From NCBI GenBank assembly GCA_019694435.1, contig JAIBBZ010000002.1, positions 368,856 to 432,855 of the forward strand: 64,000 nucleotides of DNA, written 5' to 3'. Both the position numbers and the translations under genes were made by a program. The notes below the pieces were generated by a model. The model did no database searches. It saw only the letters and a program-made list of their open reading frames with translations, and was not told the DNA's origin. Numbering within the stretch: position 1 is the stretch's first letter; each line of letters begins with the position of its first letter. The DNA comes from Pirellulales bacterium (GTDB lineage: Bacteria > Planctomycetota > Planctomycetia > Pirellulales > JAEUIK01). Of the stretch, positions 9,534 through 18,444 are shown piece by piece.

Positions 9534-10253
9534 TCAGCGGTAGGTCAGCAGTTCAGGCCCGACCAGGTGTGGGTGGGTGTTGAATGAGCTGAGCGTGAAC
9601 CGCGGACCCGAGAAAATGAACTCCGAGTAGCTGGCATTGCGCACCATCCAGGCCAGGCGCAGCGTGTGTTCATGCGACAGCGTCAGGGCATGTTGCATGG
9701 CCACGCCGACCGGCCCTCCCGAGGTAAACACGGCCACGCGGCTGCCCCGCGATGCTGCGGTGGCCAGTTGCTTCAAGCCGCGGCACACGCGGTCGCAGAA
9801 GTCGGGCCACGGTTCGACGTCGGTCAACTCGAAGTCGCCCGCCGCCCAGCCGAGGATCACCACTTCGTACATCCGCTGAAAGGTCCGCAACTGCTCGTCG
9901 CGGCCGGTCGCGGCCAGAAACTCCGCCTGCAGTTTACGCACCTCGGCCGACTTCTCAATCAACTCGGGCAGCGCCACCTTGAGCACCGCCTCGGCGTGGT
10001 ACTCGTCGAAATCGGGCAAAACCTCGACTTCCGGCACCGGGCGGCCGGATTTGCGCAGTTGTTCGGCCACGAGTTCGGCCGTGTCGATTTGCCGGCGGCG
10101 CGGACCGGTGGCGATGCGGTCCAGGGTGAGCCCACGAGCACACCAGAATTCGCCCAACAACCGCGACTGCGAGCGGCCCAATTCGGAGAGCTGGTCGTAA
10201 TCGTCGGCGAGAAACGAGGCCTGACCGTGGCGGACAACGTAGAGCGTGCTCAT
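9534..10253 (-). CDS. histidine phosphatase (phosphoglycerate-mutase-like) family protein
   Basis: This 239-residue protein opens with LYVVRHGQASF, the phospho-accepting RHG motif of the branch-1 histidine phosphatases (H9). ATGPRRRQIDTAEL provides the second arginine, PDFDEYHAE the acidic residue, and FTSGGPVGVAMQHAL stands in for the second catalytic histidine region, although the usual SHG is here SGG. If that histidine is truly replaced, activity may be weak or altered. It sits in the kinase/ACAD/SDR run, 79 bases after the SDR and 63 before the ACAD. Dephosphorylation of a pathway intermediate is plausible but unproven. The substrate is unknown. Confidence 0.85.
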   Translation of the reverse strand: MSTLYVVRHGQASFLADDYDQLSELGRSQSRLLGEFWCARGLTLDRIATGPRRRQIDTAELVAEQLRKSGRPVPEVEVLPDFDEYHAEAVLKVALPELIEKSAEVRKLQAEFLAATGRDEQLRTFQRMYEVVILGWAAGDFELTDVEPWPDFCDRVCRGLKQLATAASRGSRVAVFTSGGPVGVAMQHALTLSHEHTLRLAWMVRNASYSEFIFSGPRFTLSSFNTHPHLVGPELLTYR

Positions 10254-10332
10254 CGGGCGTGACTCACTCGCGACGTCGTCTGGCTGCCAATTCCAGGCTT
10301 CGGCAGGAAGTACACGCGGCTTCTCGGGACGG

Positions 10333-11106
10333 TTAGATGGTGTGGCCGCCGTCGATCACGAACACGCCGCCGGTGCAATAGGCCGAGGCCGGCGACGCCA
10401 GGAACGCACACAACGGAACAATCTCGTCCGGCTGCGCCACGTAGCCCAGCGGCACCGTCTCGAGAAAATGCTTGAGGATCTCGTCGCTGGCCCACAGGGC
10501 TTGGCTGAACTTGGTTTTGACGAGGCCCGGACAAACGGCGTTGACGCGGATCTTGGCCGGCCCCCATTCGGTGGCCAGTACCTTGGTCAGCCCGAGCAGC
10601 GCCGTCTTGCTGACGCTGTAGATGCCCAGCCCCGGCTCGGGGCGCAGGCCGCCGATGCTGGAGATATTGATGATCGACCCGCCGCCGCGCGACGACATGC
10701 TTTCGAACACCTTCTTGGCCAGCTCGAAGGGTCCGCGCACGTTCACATCCATGATCTTGTTGTAGGCCGAAACGTCGGTGTGGATCACGGGGCCAAAGAC
10801 CGGATTCGCCGCGGCGTTGTTGACCAGGATGTCGACGCCGCCGTAATGCGCGAGCGTATCGCTGACGAGTTTGTCGAGCTGCGCCAGGTCGCCCACGTGG
10901 CAGGCGACGCCGAAGGCATCGTGCCCCTCGGCCTTGAGACTCGCGGCCACTTCGTCGACGGCCTCTTGCTTACGGCTGCTGACCACGACCTTGGCGCCGA
11001 ACTGAGCCAGGCCCCGGGCGATGCCCTCGCCGATCCCCTTGCTGGCGCCGGTGACAATGGCCACCTTGCCGGTCAGGTCGAACATCTTGCGGTAGTCGGT
11101 GCTCAT
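10333..11106 (-). CDS. short-chain dehydrogenase/reductase (SDR), classical type
   Basis: This 257-residue classical SDR starts at ATG 11106 (MSTDYRKMFDLTGKVAIVTG); the open frame extends far upstream but only this start aligns with the family. The cofactor motif is TGASKGIG (19-26), the structural motif NNAAANP, the catalytic serine sits in IINISSIGGLRPEPG, and the catalytic pair in YSVSKTALLG (YxxxK). The C-terminus CTGGVFVIDGGHTI is typical. It oxidises or reduces a hydroxy/keto substrate with NAD(P)H. Its position upstream of the phosphatase, ACAD and kinase suggests reduction of a 4-keto or oxidation of a 3-hydroxyacyl-CoA, like LvaD; that is inference. Confidence 0.9.
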   Translation of the reverse strand: MSTDYRKMFDLTGKVAIVTGASKGIGEGIARGLAQFGAKVVVSSRKQEAVDEVAASLKAEGHDAFGVACHVGDLAQLDKLVSDTLAHYGGVDILVNNAAANPVFGPVIHTDVSAYNKIMDVNVRGPFELAKKVFESMSSRGGGSIINISSIGGLRPEPGLGIYSVSKTALLGLTKVLATEWGPAKIRVNAVCPGLVKTKFSQALWASDEILKHFLETVPLGYVAQPDEIVPLCAFLASPASAYCTGGVFVIDGGHTI

Positions 11107-11192
11107 GACGGTTCCGTGCGGGCTGGTGAACGAATCGGTCGGAATCCGGCGGGGCCACTCGTGGGCACCGGAAAGTGATCCGGCAGGGTAGC

Positions 11193-11224
11193 ATCCGCGG
11201 CATCGGCCGGCAAACGCCGCGGAT
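11193..11224 (-). terminator. perfect inverted repeat after the GNAT gene
   Basis: ATCCGCGGC (11193-11201) and GCCGCGGAT (11216-11224) form a perfect nine-base stem around a 14-base loop. It begins ten bases beyond the GNAT stop and lies in the 127-base gap before the SDR gene. No uridine run follows, so it is a terminator-like or processing hairpin rather than a standard intrinsic terminator. It may separate the sulfatase-GNAT transcript from the SDR operon. Confidence 0.4.
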
Positions 11225-11233
11225 CGGAGACCT

Positions 11234-11872
11234 CTAGCGCGGCCGGCGGAGCATGGCCCAAACCGGCACCGGGTGGCCCTTGGGTGTCCGCTGATCGACG
11301 ACTTCGAAACCGCAGCGCTGGTAAATCGCGACGTTCTTGTCGTCGTGCGTATCGAGGTAGCAAGCCTGGCCGGCCGCGTCGGCCCGATCGAGGACCGGCT
11401 GAAAAAACCGCCGGCAGAGCCCTTGCCCCTGGAACTCAGGCGCGACGCCGATCGCGGCGACATACCAGTGCGGCCCTGCGGCGTGCTGGTGGTGCATTTC
11501 CCTGGCCACGTTGTCGTAGTCGACCAGCCGGTTGAACCCGCGCAGCCCATACCTCAACGGCAAAGCGAGCATGCCGGCCAGCACCTGCCGTAGCACGGTG
11601 ATGTGGGCCTGCTGGGGCGGCAGCCAGCAGCAGGCGCCACGCACGTCTGCGGTCGAGTAGACCTCGCCGTGCTTCAGGGCGTCGCTGAGCATCGACCCAT
11701 ACAGGCACTGGTTCGCTAACAGCCGCCGGGATTCGTCCGGCGCGGCGTAACGCATTAGGGGGTAAGTCATGAAGGCCCGCGCCATGGCCAGGCGCGCGGC
11801 CTGGTAGCGATCGCGATTGATCCGCACCGCAGGCGGCGCGGCCAGCGTGCCGGCAGAATCTGGAGCGTTCAA
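11234..11872 (-). CDS. GNAT-family N-acetyltransferase
   Basis: The product has 212 residues if translation starts at TTG 11872, only three bases after the sulfatase stop, which suggests translational coupling; a later ATG at MARAFMTYPL is the alternative. The acetyl-CoA-binding motif A is YVAAIGVAPEFQGQGLCRRF, followed by YLDTHDDKNVAIYQRCGFEVV, the standard C-terminal half of a GNAT fold. An N-terminal half with DESRRLLANQCLYG resembles the fungal/bacterial GNATs that act on small molecules. Substrate is unknown. No membrane segment is evident. Confidence 0.82.
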   Translation of the reverse strand: MNAPDSAGTLAAPPAVRINRDRYQAARLAMARAFMTYPLMRYAAPDESRRLLANQCLYGSMLSDALKHGEVYSTADVRGACCWLPPQQAHITVLRQVLAGMLALPLRYGLRGFNRLVDYDNVAREMHHQHAAGPHWYVAAIGVAPEFQGQGLCRRFFQPVLDRADAAGQACYLDTHDDKNVAIYQRCGFEVVDQRTPKGHPVPVWAMLRRPR

Positions 11873-11875
11873 CGC

Positions 11876-13756
11876 TTAATCCCCTTTGGTCGCGATCGGC
11901 AGGCCGAGGTTGCGCAACAGCTTGTCCACGCCGTCGCGCCCGCGGGCCTCCCAGTTGGGTTTGTGCGCGGGCAGCGTGGCGAGTAGCTCCTCGCGGCGTG
12001 GCCACTCGGTCGCAGTCACGGCGATTCGCTCCCAGGCGTTCAATACTTCCATCACGGCATAGGTTTCGTCGGCCTGTTGCGTCAGCAGTCGTGCCAGCGC
12101 CGCGATGCTAGGTTCGCGATCGGCCGCGGTGCCCTGGATGGCCAGGGCTTCGGCCGCGGCGCACACGACGCTGGAGGATTCATCTTGCAGCAGCTTGCCG
12201 AGCTGAGCCGCGGCGTTGCGCACGGCGCCGGGGCCAAGCCGCCCGAGGCCGCGCGCTGCCCAATAGCGCATGGCGGCGGCATCGCTGGTCAGCAGTTCGG
12301 TCAGCCGGGCCAGGTCGTCGGTGCCGCCGCGGCTGGCCAGATCGGCGATTTCGAAGGTCAGCTCCGCGTCGTAGCGCCCCGGGTCGTGCCCCATCGTCCA
12401 AGGCGCGTCGTTACCTGCCGATCGCCGCATTTCCGCCTCGGGCAACAGGCCCACGTCGCACACGTCGATCGCCTGTTGCCGAACCGCGGCCCGCAGCCGA
12501 ACCAGCGTCGCGGCATGTTCCGGCAGCCCGGCCAGGTTGTGCACTTCGTCGGGATCGTCCGCGAGGTCGTACAGTTCTTCGGCCGGGCGTGGCTGCCAGA
12601 ACTGCGCTTGTTCGGGCGTCAGGCCTCCCTCGTCGAAGGCTTGCTTCCAGACGCGCGTGGTCCCAGTGGCAAACATGTATTCGACGTGCTGGCCGGCAGG
12701 CAGTTCGGGCCGGAAGTTGCGCACGTAGACGAATCGACCGTCGGTGGCCGAGCGCACGCAATCGTACCGCTCGTCCATGCGGCCGCGCAGACCATGGAGG
12801 CAATCGCCGCCCGGTTGGACAAACTTGCCGGCGAAGGCCCGGCCATGCCCCGTCGCCGGCGGTTCGATGCCGGCCAAGGACAACACGGTCGGGGCCAAGT
12901 CGACGAAACTGACCAGCCGCGACGAACGACCCCCGGGCTGATAGTCGGCCGGCGCAAGTTGCCGCCACTTGTCGGGCACGGCAACGATCAGCGGCACTTG
13001 CAGACCGGAGTTGCAGGGCGAACGCTTCGAACGCGGCATGCCGGGCCCGTGATCGGCGAAGTAGCAGACGATGGTGTCGTCGTCGAGGCCGTCGGCGGCC
13101 AGCTCGTCGAGCACGCGCCCGGCGGCCGTGTCGACCTCGGTCAATTGGTCGTAGTACTGGGCCCAATCCTGACGCACCTCGGGCAGGTCGGGATGATAGG
13201 CCGGCACGCGCACCTGCGCCGGGTCGTGTACGGCGCGATGCGGCCGCCGGCGGATCTGGCTTTCGTGCGATTGTGTGAAGTTGAACACCGCAAAGAACGG
13301 TTGACCGGCGGCGCGCTTGCGCCAATGGGCGCGCGGGGACGATTCGTCCCAGACGCGATTCGGCTGCGCGACGTTGTAATCTTCCTTGCTGTTGTTGGTG
13401 CAGTAGTAGCCCGCTGCGCGCAGCAATTCGGGAAACAGCCGCATGCCGTGCGGCAACGTGACCAGGCTGCGCATGTGTTCCGCGCCGGTGGCCGAAGGGT
13501 ACAGGCCCGTGATGATGGCCGTGCGGGCCGGGGCGCAGACGGGCACGACCGACCAGACGCGGTCGTAGATCATCCCGCGCCGGGCAAGTGCATCGAGGCG
13601 CGGTGTCGTCGCGTAAGCGTCGCCGTAGCAGCCGAGGTGCGGTCCGTGGTCCTCGGCCGTGATCCACAGCACGTTCGGACGCTCGACGTCGGCGCGGCTC
13701 GTGGCCGCGGAGCAGGTGAGCGCGGCGCCGGCGAAGAAGAGAATCGCGAATCGCAT
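11876..13756 (-). CDS. exported sulfatase with C-terminal HEAT-like repeats
   Basis: This 626-residue type I sulfatase has an N-terminal signal peptide ending near SRA (about residue 22). Metal-binding residues appear in WITAEDHGPHLGCYG; the formylglycine motif is CAPAR (C74); and the second metal site is IVCYFADHGPGMPRSK. The protein continues past the sulfatase domain (about 30-470) with roughly 130 residues of alpha-helical HEAT-like repeats (MRYWAARGLGRLGPGAV, VCAAAEALAIQG). Sulfatases of this kind remove sulfate esters from glycans outside the cytoplasm after Cys-to-formylglycine conversion. It is likely co-transcribed with the GNAT gene. The fused repeats may mediate protein contacts; this is inference. 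Confidence 0.9.
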   Translation of the reverse strand: MRFAILFFAGAALTCSAATSRADVERPNVLWITAEDHGPHLGCYGDAYATTPRLDALARRGMIYDRVWSVVPVCAPARTAIITGLYPSATGAEHMRSLVTLPHGMRLFPELLRAAGYYCTNNSKEDYNVAQPNRVWDESSPRAHWRKRAAGQPFFAVFNFTQSHESQIRRRPHRAVHDPAQVRVPAYHPDLPEVRQDWAQYYDQLTEVDTAAGRVLDELAADGLDDDTIVCYFADHGPGMPRSKRSPCNSGLQVPLIVAVPDKWRQLAPADYQPGGRSSRLVSFVDLAPTVLSLAGIEPPATGHGRAFAGKFVQPGGDCLHGLRGRMDERYDCVRSATDGRFVYVRNFRPELPAGQHVEYMFATGTTRVWKQAFDEGGLTPEQAQFWQPRPAEELYDLADDPDEVHNLAGLPEHAATLVRLRAAVRQQAIDVCDVGLLPEAEMRRSAGNDAPWTMGHDPGRYDAELTFEIADLASRGGTDDLARLTELLTSDAAAMRYWAARGLGRLGPGAVRNAAAQLGKLLQDESSSVVCAAAEALAIQGTAADREPSIAALARLLTQQADETYAVMEVLNAWERIAVTATEWPRREELLATLPAHKPNWEARGRDGVDKLLRNLGLPIATKGD

Positions 13757-13824
13757 GCGGCTATCGTCGCCGAAATCGTGGTGCCGCGAAAGCAGTCGGT
13801 TCGATGAGGATTCGATGTGTCGCG

Positions 13825-13854
13825 TTGACAGCGGCCATCCGCGGCCCGCAAACT
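13825..13854 (+). promoter_or_regulatory. possible sigma-70 promoter for the YncE/phosphoesterase gene
   Basis: A perfect TTGACA (13825-13830) is followed after 18 bases by CAAACT (13849-13854). The -35 is consensus and the -10 is weak. Transcription would begin about 35 bases before the preferred ATG 13897. It lies in the 140-base divergent gap with the sulfatase. Confidence 0.35.
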
Positions 13855-13896
13855 AGGGCCGGTGCATGGCCAAATTTCGCGAACAGGACCGCTGCA

Positions 13897-16440
13897 ATGC
13901 GCTCGTCGACCGTTGGCTGGGGGCTGTTGCTCACCGTGCTTTTGCTGCAGATCGGCCCGGCCTGGGTCGGACCGGTCTGGGCCGAGGAACCGGCGGTCAC
14001 GCTGCCCGGTCCCACGGAGCAGGGTTTTCGTTTGCCCAACGGCTGGACCATCACTCCAGTCGGCGAGCACGTGCCGCTGTCGGACATGGCCCTGAACGTC
14101 TATCCCTGCAAAGACGACCGCCGGGCCCTGGTGACCACCAACGGCTACAACGTCCACGAGTTGTCGCTCGTGGACCTCGATGCGAAAAAGGTCGTCACCA
14201 AGGCGCAGGCACATCAAAGCTGGTTTGGGCTGGCCGTGACGTCCGGCGAGGATCGCATTTGGTGGTCAGGCGGAGGCCTGAAGTCGATCTTGGCCTTTCA
14301 GTTCGACGGCCGGGAGTTCGTCAAGTCCGAGCGGCCCGATCTCGATCTACCCCCGGTCGCAGAAGCCGGCGGCGATGAGCCGACCTATGAAGACCGCTTC
14401 AAGAGCGGCATGGTGCTCTCGGCCGACGGGCGCACGCTCTATGCGCTCGATATCGAGGCCGGCACGATCACGGCCGTCGACGTCGAGAAGAATCAGGCGC
14501 GTTTGACCGCTCCGCTCGGCGGTCGCCCCTACGACGTGGTCTGCTCGCGCAACGGCGCGACGTTGTTCGTCAGCGACTGGGCCGGGGCGCGCGTGCTCGC
14601 CGTGCGGCCGTCCGACCTGACGGTCATCGACCGGATCGCGGTGGGCGAGCATCCCAATCAGATCGTCGTGCACCCGGAAGACGATCGCTTGTTCGTGGCT
14701 TGTGCCTCGAGCAACAACGTGGCCGTCATCGACGCGCGCCGCGGCGTGGTGACCGAGACGATCGCCACGGCGCTGTTTCCGCGATCGCCCGAAGGCAGCA
14801 CGCCCGACGCGCTGGCGCTGTCGCCCGACGGGCGGACGCTGTACGTCGCCAACGCCGATAACAACTGTGTGGCCGTGGTGAACGTGGCCCAGCGCGATCG
14901 CAGCAACGTGCGGGGATTCATCCCGACGGGCTGGTACCCAACGGCGCTGGCCGTCACGCCCGACGGCGGTCGGCTGCTGGTCGGCGTCGGCCGCGGCAAC
15001 GCGACGCGGCCGAACCCATTTTTCGACGACGAACAGGCCCAGCAGAACGCCAACCAGCAGGAACGCCGCCGGCTGCGGTTCCCTTACATCGGCACCACGA
15101 TGGCCGGCGCGCTGAGCATCGTGCCGGTGCCCGACGACGAACAACTGGCCCTGTACACGCAACAGGTCTATCAGAACTGCCCCTATGCCGACGAGCTGCT
15201 CACCGCCGCGCCGCAGCCGAATGACTCGATCATTCCGGGCAAGGTCGGCGACCCCTGCCCGATCAAGCACGTGATTTACATCATCAAGGAGAATCGCACG
15301 TACGACCAGGTGCTCGGCGATCTCGAGCGCGGCAACGGCGACGCCGCGCTGACGATGTTTCCCGCGCAGGTCACGCCCAACCATCACCAGCTGGCCAACG
15401 AGTATGTGCAGCTCGACAACCTGTATTGCGACGGCCAGGTCTCGCGCGACGGGCACCCCTGGTCGACGCAGGCCTATAACACCGATTACATCAGCCGCGA
15501 CTGGACGTTGACCTATTCGGGCCGCGAAGGCATCGACGACGACGACGAGGCCAACCTGGCGACGCCTCCCTCGGGACACATCTGGGATGCATGCGCGCGG
15601 GCCGGGCTACGCTATCGCAGCTATGGAGAATACGGCCGCCGCGTCAGCGAGCCCGACGGCACGCAGAAAATGGACGCGGCCGTACCGGGCCTCAAGGGAC
15701 ACGTCTGTCCCGACTACGGCGTGCGCCCCGACGGCGGGCGGCGCCGCGATCCGGAAAACGTCGACGTCTTCTTGCGCGAGTTCCAAGAGGCGGAAGCGCG
15801 GGGCGAGCTACCCCATTTGATGATCATGAGCCTGGGCGAAGATCACACCGAAGGCACGCGCCCCGGCGCCCCGACGCCCGAGGCGTGCGTGGCCAGCAAC
15901 GACCTGGCTCTGGGCAAGCTGGTCGAAGCGGTCAGCCGAAGCAAGTCGTGGCCCGAAATCGCCATCTTCGTCATCGAAGACGACGCCCAGAACGGACCCG
16001 ATCACGTCGATGCGCGCCGCACGGTGGGCCTGGTGATCAGCCCCTGGGTGCGTCGTGGCGAACTCGTCAGCACGCAATACACCACCTGCAGCATGCTGCG
16101 GACGATCGAGTTGATCTTGGGCCTGCCGCCGCTGAGCCAATTCGACGCGGCAGCGACGCCCATGTTCGCCTGCTTCGGCAAACAGCTCGACACGGCGCCC
16201 TACACGCTCGCGCCGGCGCAGATCGACCTCGACGCCCGCAATCAGCCGACCGCGTATGGCGCGGACCGTTCGGCGAACATGGACTTCAGCGAGTACGACC
16301 GGATCGACGATTTCGAGCTGAACGAAATCTTGTGGTACGCGGTCAAGGGGCCCCAAGCGCCGCAGCCGGCCCCGGTTCGCCGGGCCATTGCCTACCGCAA
16401 CCGACCCGCGCAGCAGCCGGCCGTTTCCGGCGGCGAATGA
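13897..16440 (+). CDS. YncE-like beta-propeller fused to a phosphoesterase domain, exported
   Basis: The product has 847 residues from ATG 13897, which gives a clean signal peptide (MRSSTVGWGLLLTVLLLQIG ending WAEE); the frame opens 31 codons earlier. Residues of about 60-420 form a YVTN-type propeller with repeated motifs such as LALSPDGRTLYVANADNN and LFVACASSNNVAVIDARRG. The C-terminal part (about 450-800) is a phosphoesterase/alkaline-phosphatase-like domain: KHVIYIIKENRTYDQVLGDL, DGHPWSTQAYNTDYI, MSLGEDHTEGTRPG and IFVIEDDAQNGPDHVDARRT carry the expected metal-binding D, E, N and H residues. This architecture is widespread in planctomycetes and acidobacteria. It is convergent with prpC. 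Substrate is unknown. Confidence 0.88.
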   Translation: MRSSTVGWGLLLTVLLLQIGPAWVGPVWAEEPAVTLPGPTEQGFRLPNGWTITPVGEHVPLSDMALNVYPCKDDRRALVTTNGYNVHELSLVDLDAKKVVTKAQAHQSWFGLAVTSGEDRIWWSGGGLKSILAFQFDGREFVKSERPDLDLPPVAEAGGDEPTYEDRFKSGMVLSADGRTLYALDIEAGTITAVDVEKNQARLTAPLGGRPYDVVCSRNGATLFVSDWAGARVLAVRPSDLTVIDRIAVGEHPNQIVVHPEDDRLFVACASSNNVAVIDARRGVVTETIATALFPRSPEGSTPDALALSPDGRTLYVANADNNCVAVVNVAQRDRSNVRGFIPTGWYPTALAVTPDGGRLLVGVGRGNATRPNPFFDDEQAQQNANQQERRRLRFPYIGTTMAGALSIVPVPDDEQLALYTQQVYQNCPYADELLTAAPQPNDSIIPGKVGDPCPIKHVIYIIKENRTYDQVLGDLERGNGDAALTMFPAQVTPNHHQLANEYVQLDNLYCDGQVSRDGHPWSTQAYNTDYISRDWTLTYSGREGIDDDDEANLATPPSGHIWDACARAGLRYRSYGEYGRRVSEPDGTQKMDAAVPGLKGHVCPDYGVRPDGGRRRDPENVDVFLREFQEAEARGELPHLMIMSLGEDHTEGTRPGAPTPEACVASNDLALGKLVEAVSRSKSWPEIAIFVIEDDAQNGPDHVDARRTVGLVISPWVRRGELVSTQYTTCSMLRTIELILGLPPLSQFDAAATPMFACFGKQLDTAPYTLAPAQIDLDARNQPTAYGADRSANMDFSEYDRIDDFELNEILWYAVKGPQAPQPAPVRRAIAYRNRPAQQPAVSGGE

Positions 16441-16450
16441 CCTCTCGGCG

Positions 16451-17569
16451 TCAGCGCTTGTCGACCGGCACGTAGGGCCGGCTTTCGTGGCCCGTGTATC
16501 GGGCTCGCGGACGGATCAAGCGGTTGTTGTCCAACTGCTCGATCACGTGTGCCGACCAGCCAACCACGCGGCTGACGACGAACAGCGGCGTGTAAAGATC
16601 GATCGGTAGTCCCAAGTAGTGATAGAGCCGCGCGCTGGGCCAATCGAGGTTCGGCGGCAGCTTCTTTTCCGAGACCACGACCTGCTCGATCGTGTCGGCC
16701 ATCCGTTCCATCGCCTCGTGGCCGGTTTCCTTGGCCAGTTCGGCGCACAGGCCCTTGAGATATCGAGCCCGGGGGTCGCCGGTCTTATACACGCGGTGGC
16801 CGAAGCCCATGATCCGCACCTTGCGGGCCAGGGCGTCGCGAATCCAGGCCTCGGCACGATCCGGGCTGCCGACTTCCTCGAGCACCTCCATCACGCGCTC
16901 GTTGGCGCCGCCGTGCAACGGGCCCTTGAGCGCCCCGATCGCGCCGGTCACCGACGAGTGCAGATCAGACATCGTCGAGCAGATCACCCGGGCCGTGAAG
17001 GTCGAGGCGTTGTATTCGTGCTCGGCGTACAGAATCAGGGAGACGTCCATCGCCTTGATGCTCCGGGCCGAAGGGGCCTGGCCCGAGAGCATCCACAGCA
17101 GATTGTCGGCCAGGCCGCGCCGGGGATCGGCCGCGATAGGTTCCAAGCCCTGGCGCAGGCGATGCCGCGCCGCCAGCACGACGGGCAACTGCGCCAACAG
17201 CCGTTCGCTCTTGCGCAGGTTGGCGTCGTGGCTGTTGTTCTCGGTCTCGGGGTCCCAATGCGCCAGCACGCTGGCCCCGGTGCGCATGACGTCCATCATC
17301 GACGCCTCGCGCGGAATGGCCCGCAGCAGATCGATGAGTGGACCCGGCACCGCGGCCGCGGCCCCCAGGCGCCGGCCGAAACTGGCCAGCTCGGCAGCCT
17401 TGGGCAGCTCGCCGTAGAGAATCAGGTAGGCGACGTCTTCGAACGTGGCGTGCTCGGCCAGTTCCTCGATCGAGTAGCCGCGGTATTGCAGGCCACCGGT
17501 GATGGTGCTGATGGCCGTTTCGCCGGCAATCACGCCTTCGAGGCCTGGGCTGTAGATTTCCTCGCTCAT
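16451..17569 (-). CDS. prpC: 2-methylcitrate synthase / citrate synthase family
   Basis: The product has 372 residues from ATG 17569, and its start overlaps the stop of the upstream lyase by four bases (ATGA). Citrate-synthase signatures are present: GPLHGGANERVMEVLEE with the first active-site histidine, and FGHRVYKTGDPRARYLKG with the second, followed by NLDWPSARLYHYLGLP containing the catalytic aspartate region. The length of about 370 residues and the pairing with a methylisocitrate lyase point to methylcitrate synthase, which condenses propionyl-CoA with oxaloacetate. Sequence alone does not exclude citrate synthase activity. An N-terminal extension in the open frame up to 18046 overlaps prpB and is not credible. 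Confidence 0.9.
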   Translation of the reverse strand: MSEEIYSPGLEGVIAGETAISTITGGLQYRGYSIEELAEHATFEDVAYLILYGELPKAAELASFGRRLGAAAAVPGPLIDLLRAIPREASMMDVMRTGASVLAHWDPETENNSHDANLRKSERLLAQLPVVLAARHRLRQGLEPIAADPRRGLADNLLWMLSGQAPSARSIKAMDVSLILYAEHEYNASTFTARVICSTMSDLHSSVTGAIGALKGPLHGGANERVMEVLEEVGSPDRAEAWIRDALARKVRIMGFGHRVYKTGDPRARYLKGLCAELAKETGHEAMERMADTIEQVVVSEKKLPPNLDWPSARLYHYLGLPIDLYTPLFVVSRVVGWSAHVIEQLDNNRLIRPRARYTGHESRPYVPVDKR

Positions 17570-18444
17570 CCGGCTTGCTCTCCGCTGAAATAGGCTCGGT
17601 CGCTGGCTTCGTACGTCGTATAGCCGAGCAGGTCGTAAAGTTCCTGACGCGTTTGCATTTGTGCGACGAGCGATCGCTGTCCGCCGTCGCGACGAATCGT
17701 TTCGAGCGCCTCCGTGACGGCCTTCATGGCCACGCGCAACAAGGTCACCGGGAACAGCACCGCCGCATAGCCCAGCTCGCGCAGCTCGTCGAGGCTGAAC
17801 AACGGGCTCTTGCCGAATTCGGTCATGTTCGCCACGAGCGGCACCGGCACCTCGCGGGCAAACCGCTCGAACTCGCCGCGGTCGGCCAGCGCCTCGGGAA
17901 AGATCCAGTCGGCGCCCACGTCGACATACCGCTTGGCCCGGTCGATGGCCTCGTCGAGGCCGAACACGCCGCGGGCATCGGTCCGTGCCAGGATCACCAG
18001 GCTCGGGTCGCGCCGCGCGGCCACCGCGGCTCGAAGCTTCGCGCACATTTCGTCGGCGTCGACCAGGGCCTTGCCCGAGAGGTGCCCGCAGCGCTTGGGT
18101 AGCCGCTGATCCTCGAGTTGGATCGCCGCGGCACCGGCCGCTTCGAGCTCGGTCACCGTGCGGGCCACGTTGATGGCCTCGCCAAATCCCGTGTCGGCGT
18201 CGACAATCAAGGGGATCTTCACGCTACGGGTCAGTTGCGTGGTCTGCGTGACCAGCTCGCTGAGCGTGAACAGTCCGATATCGGGCAGCGCCAGCGTCCC
18301 GGCCGAAAAGGCGGCGCCCGACAGGTAGGCCGCGCCGTATCCGGATTGCTCGATCAGCCGTGCGGTGAGCGCGTTGAAAGCGCCCGGCACGGCCAAGGCG
18401 CCGGGGCGAATCGCATCGCGCAGACGTTGACCCGGCGAACTCAA
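17566..18444 (-). CDS. prpB: methylisocitrate lyase
   Basis: This 292-residue PEP mutase/isocitrate lyase superfamily protein has the catalytic motif KRCGH (C119), VDADTGFG with metal-binding aspartates (about 82-88), and the opening PGAFNALTARLIEQSGYGAAYLSG. It would cleave 2-methylisocitrate to pyruvate and succinate, the last step of the 2-methylcitrate cycle. The only in-frame start near the conserved N-terminus is TTG 18444; there is no strong ribosome-binding site, so translation may be modest. It overlaps prpC by four bases and has a promoter candidate about 60 bases upstream. No prpD or acnD is in the window. Confidence 0.9.
   Translation of the reverse strand: MSSPGQRLRDAIRPGALAVPGAFNALTARLIEQSGYGAAYLSGAAFSAGTLALPDIGLFTLSELVTQTTQLTRSVKIPLIVDADTGFGEAINVARTVTELEAAGAAAIQLEDQRLPKRCGHLSGKALVDADEMCAKLRAAVAARRDPSLVILARTDARGVFGLDEAIDRAKRYVDVGADWIFPEALADRGEFERFAREVPVPLVANMTEFGKSPLFSLDELRELGYAAVLFPVTLLRVAMKAVTEALETIRRDGGQRSLVAQMQTRQELYDLLGYTTYEASDRAYFSGEQAG

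Noticed and set aside
17566..18046. N-terminal extension of the citrate-synthase gene to 531 residues
   Set aside because: The extension lies wholly within prpB in another frame and is arginine-rich; the ATG at 17569 with ATGA overlap is the standard arrangement.
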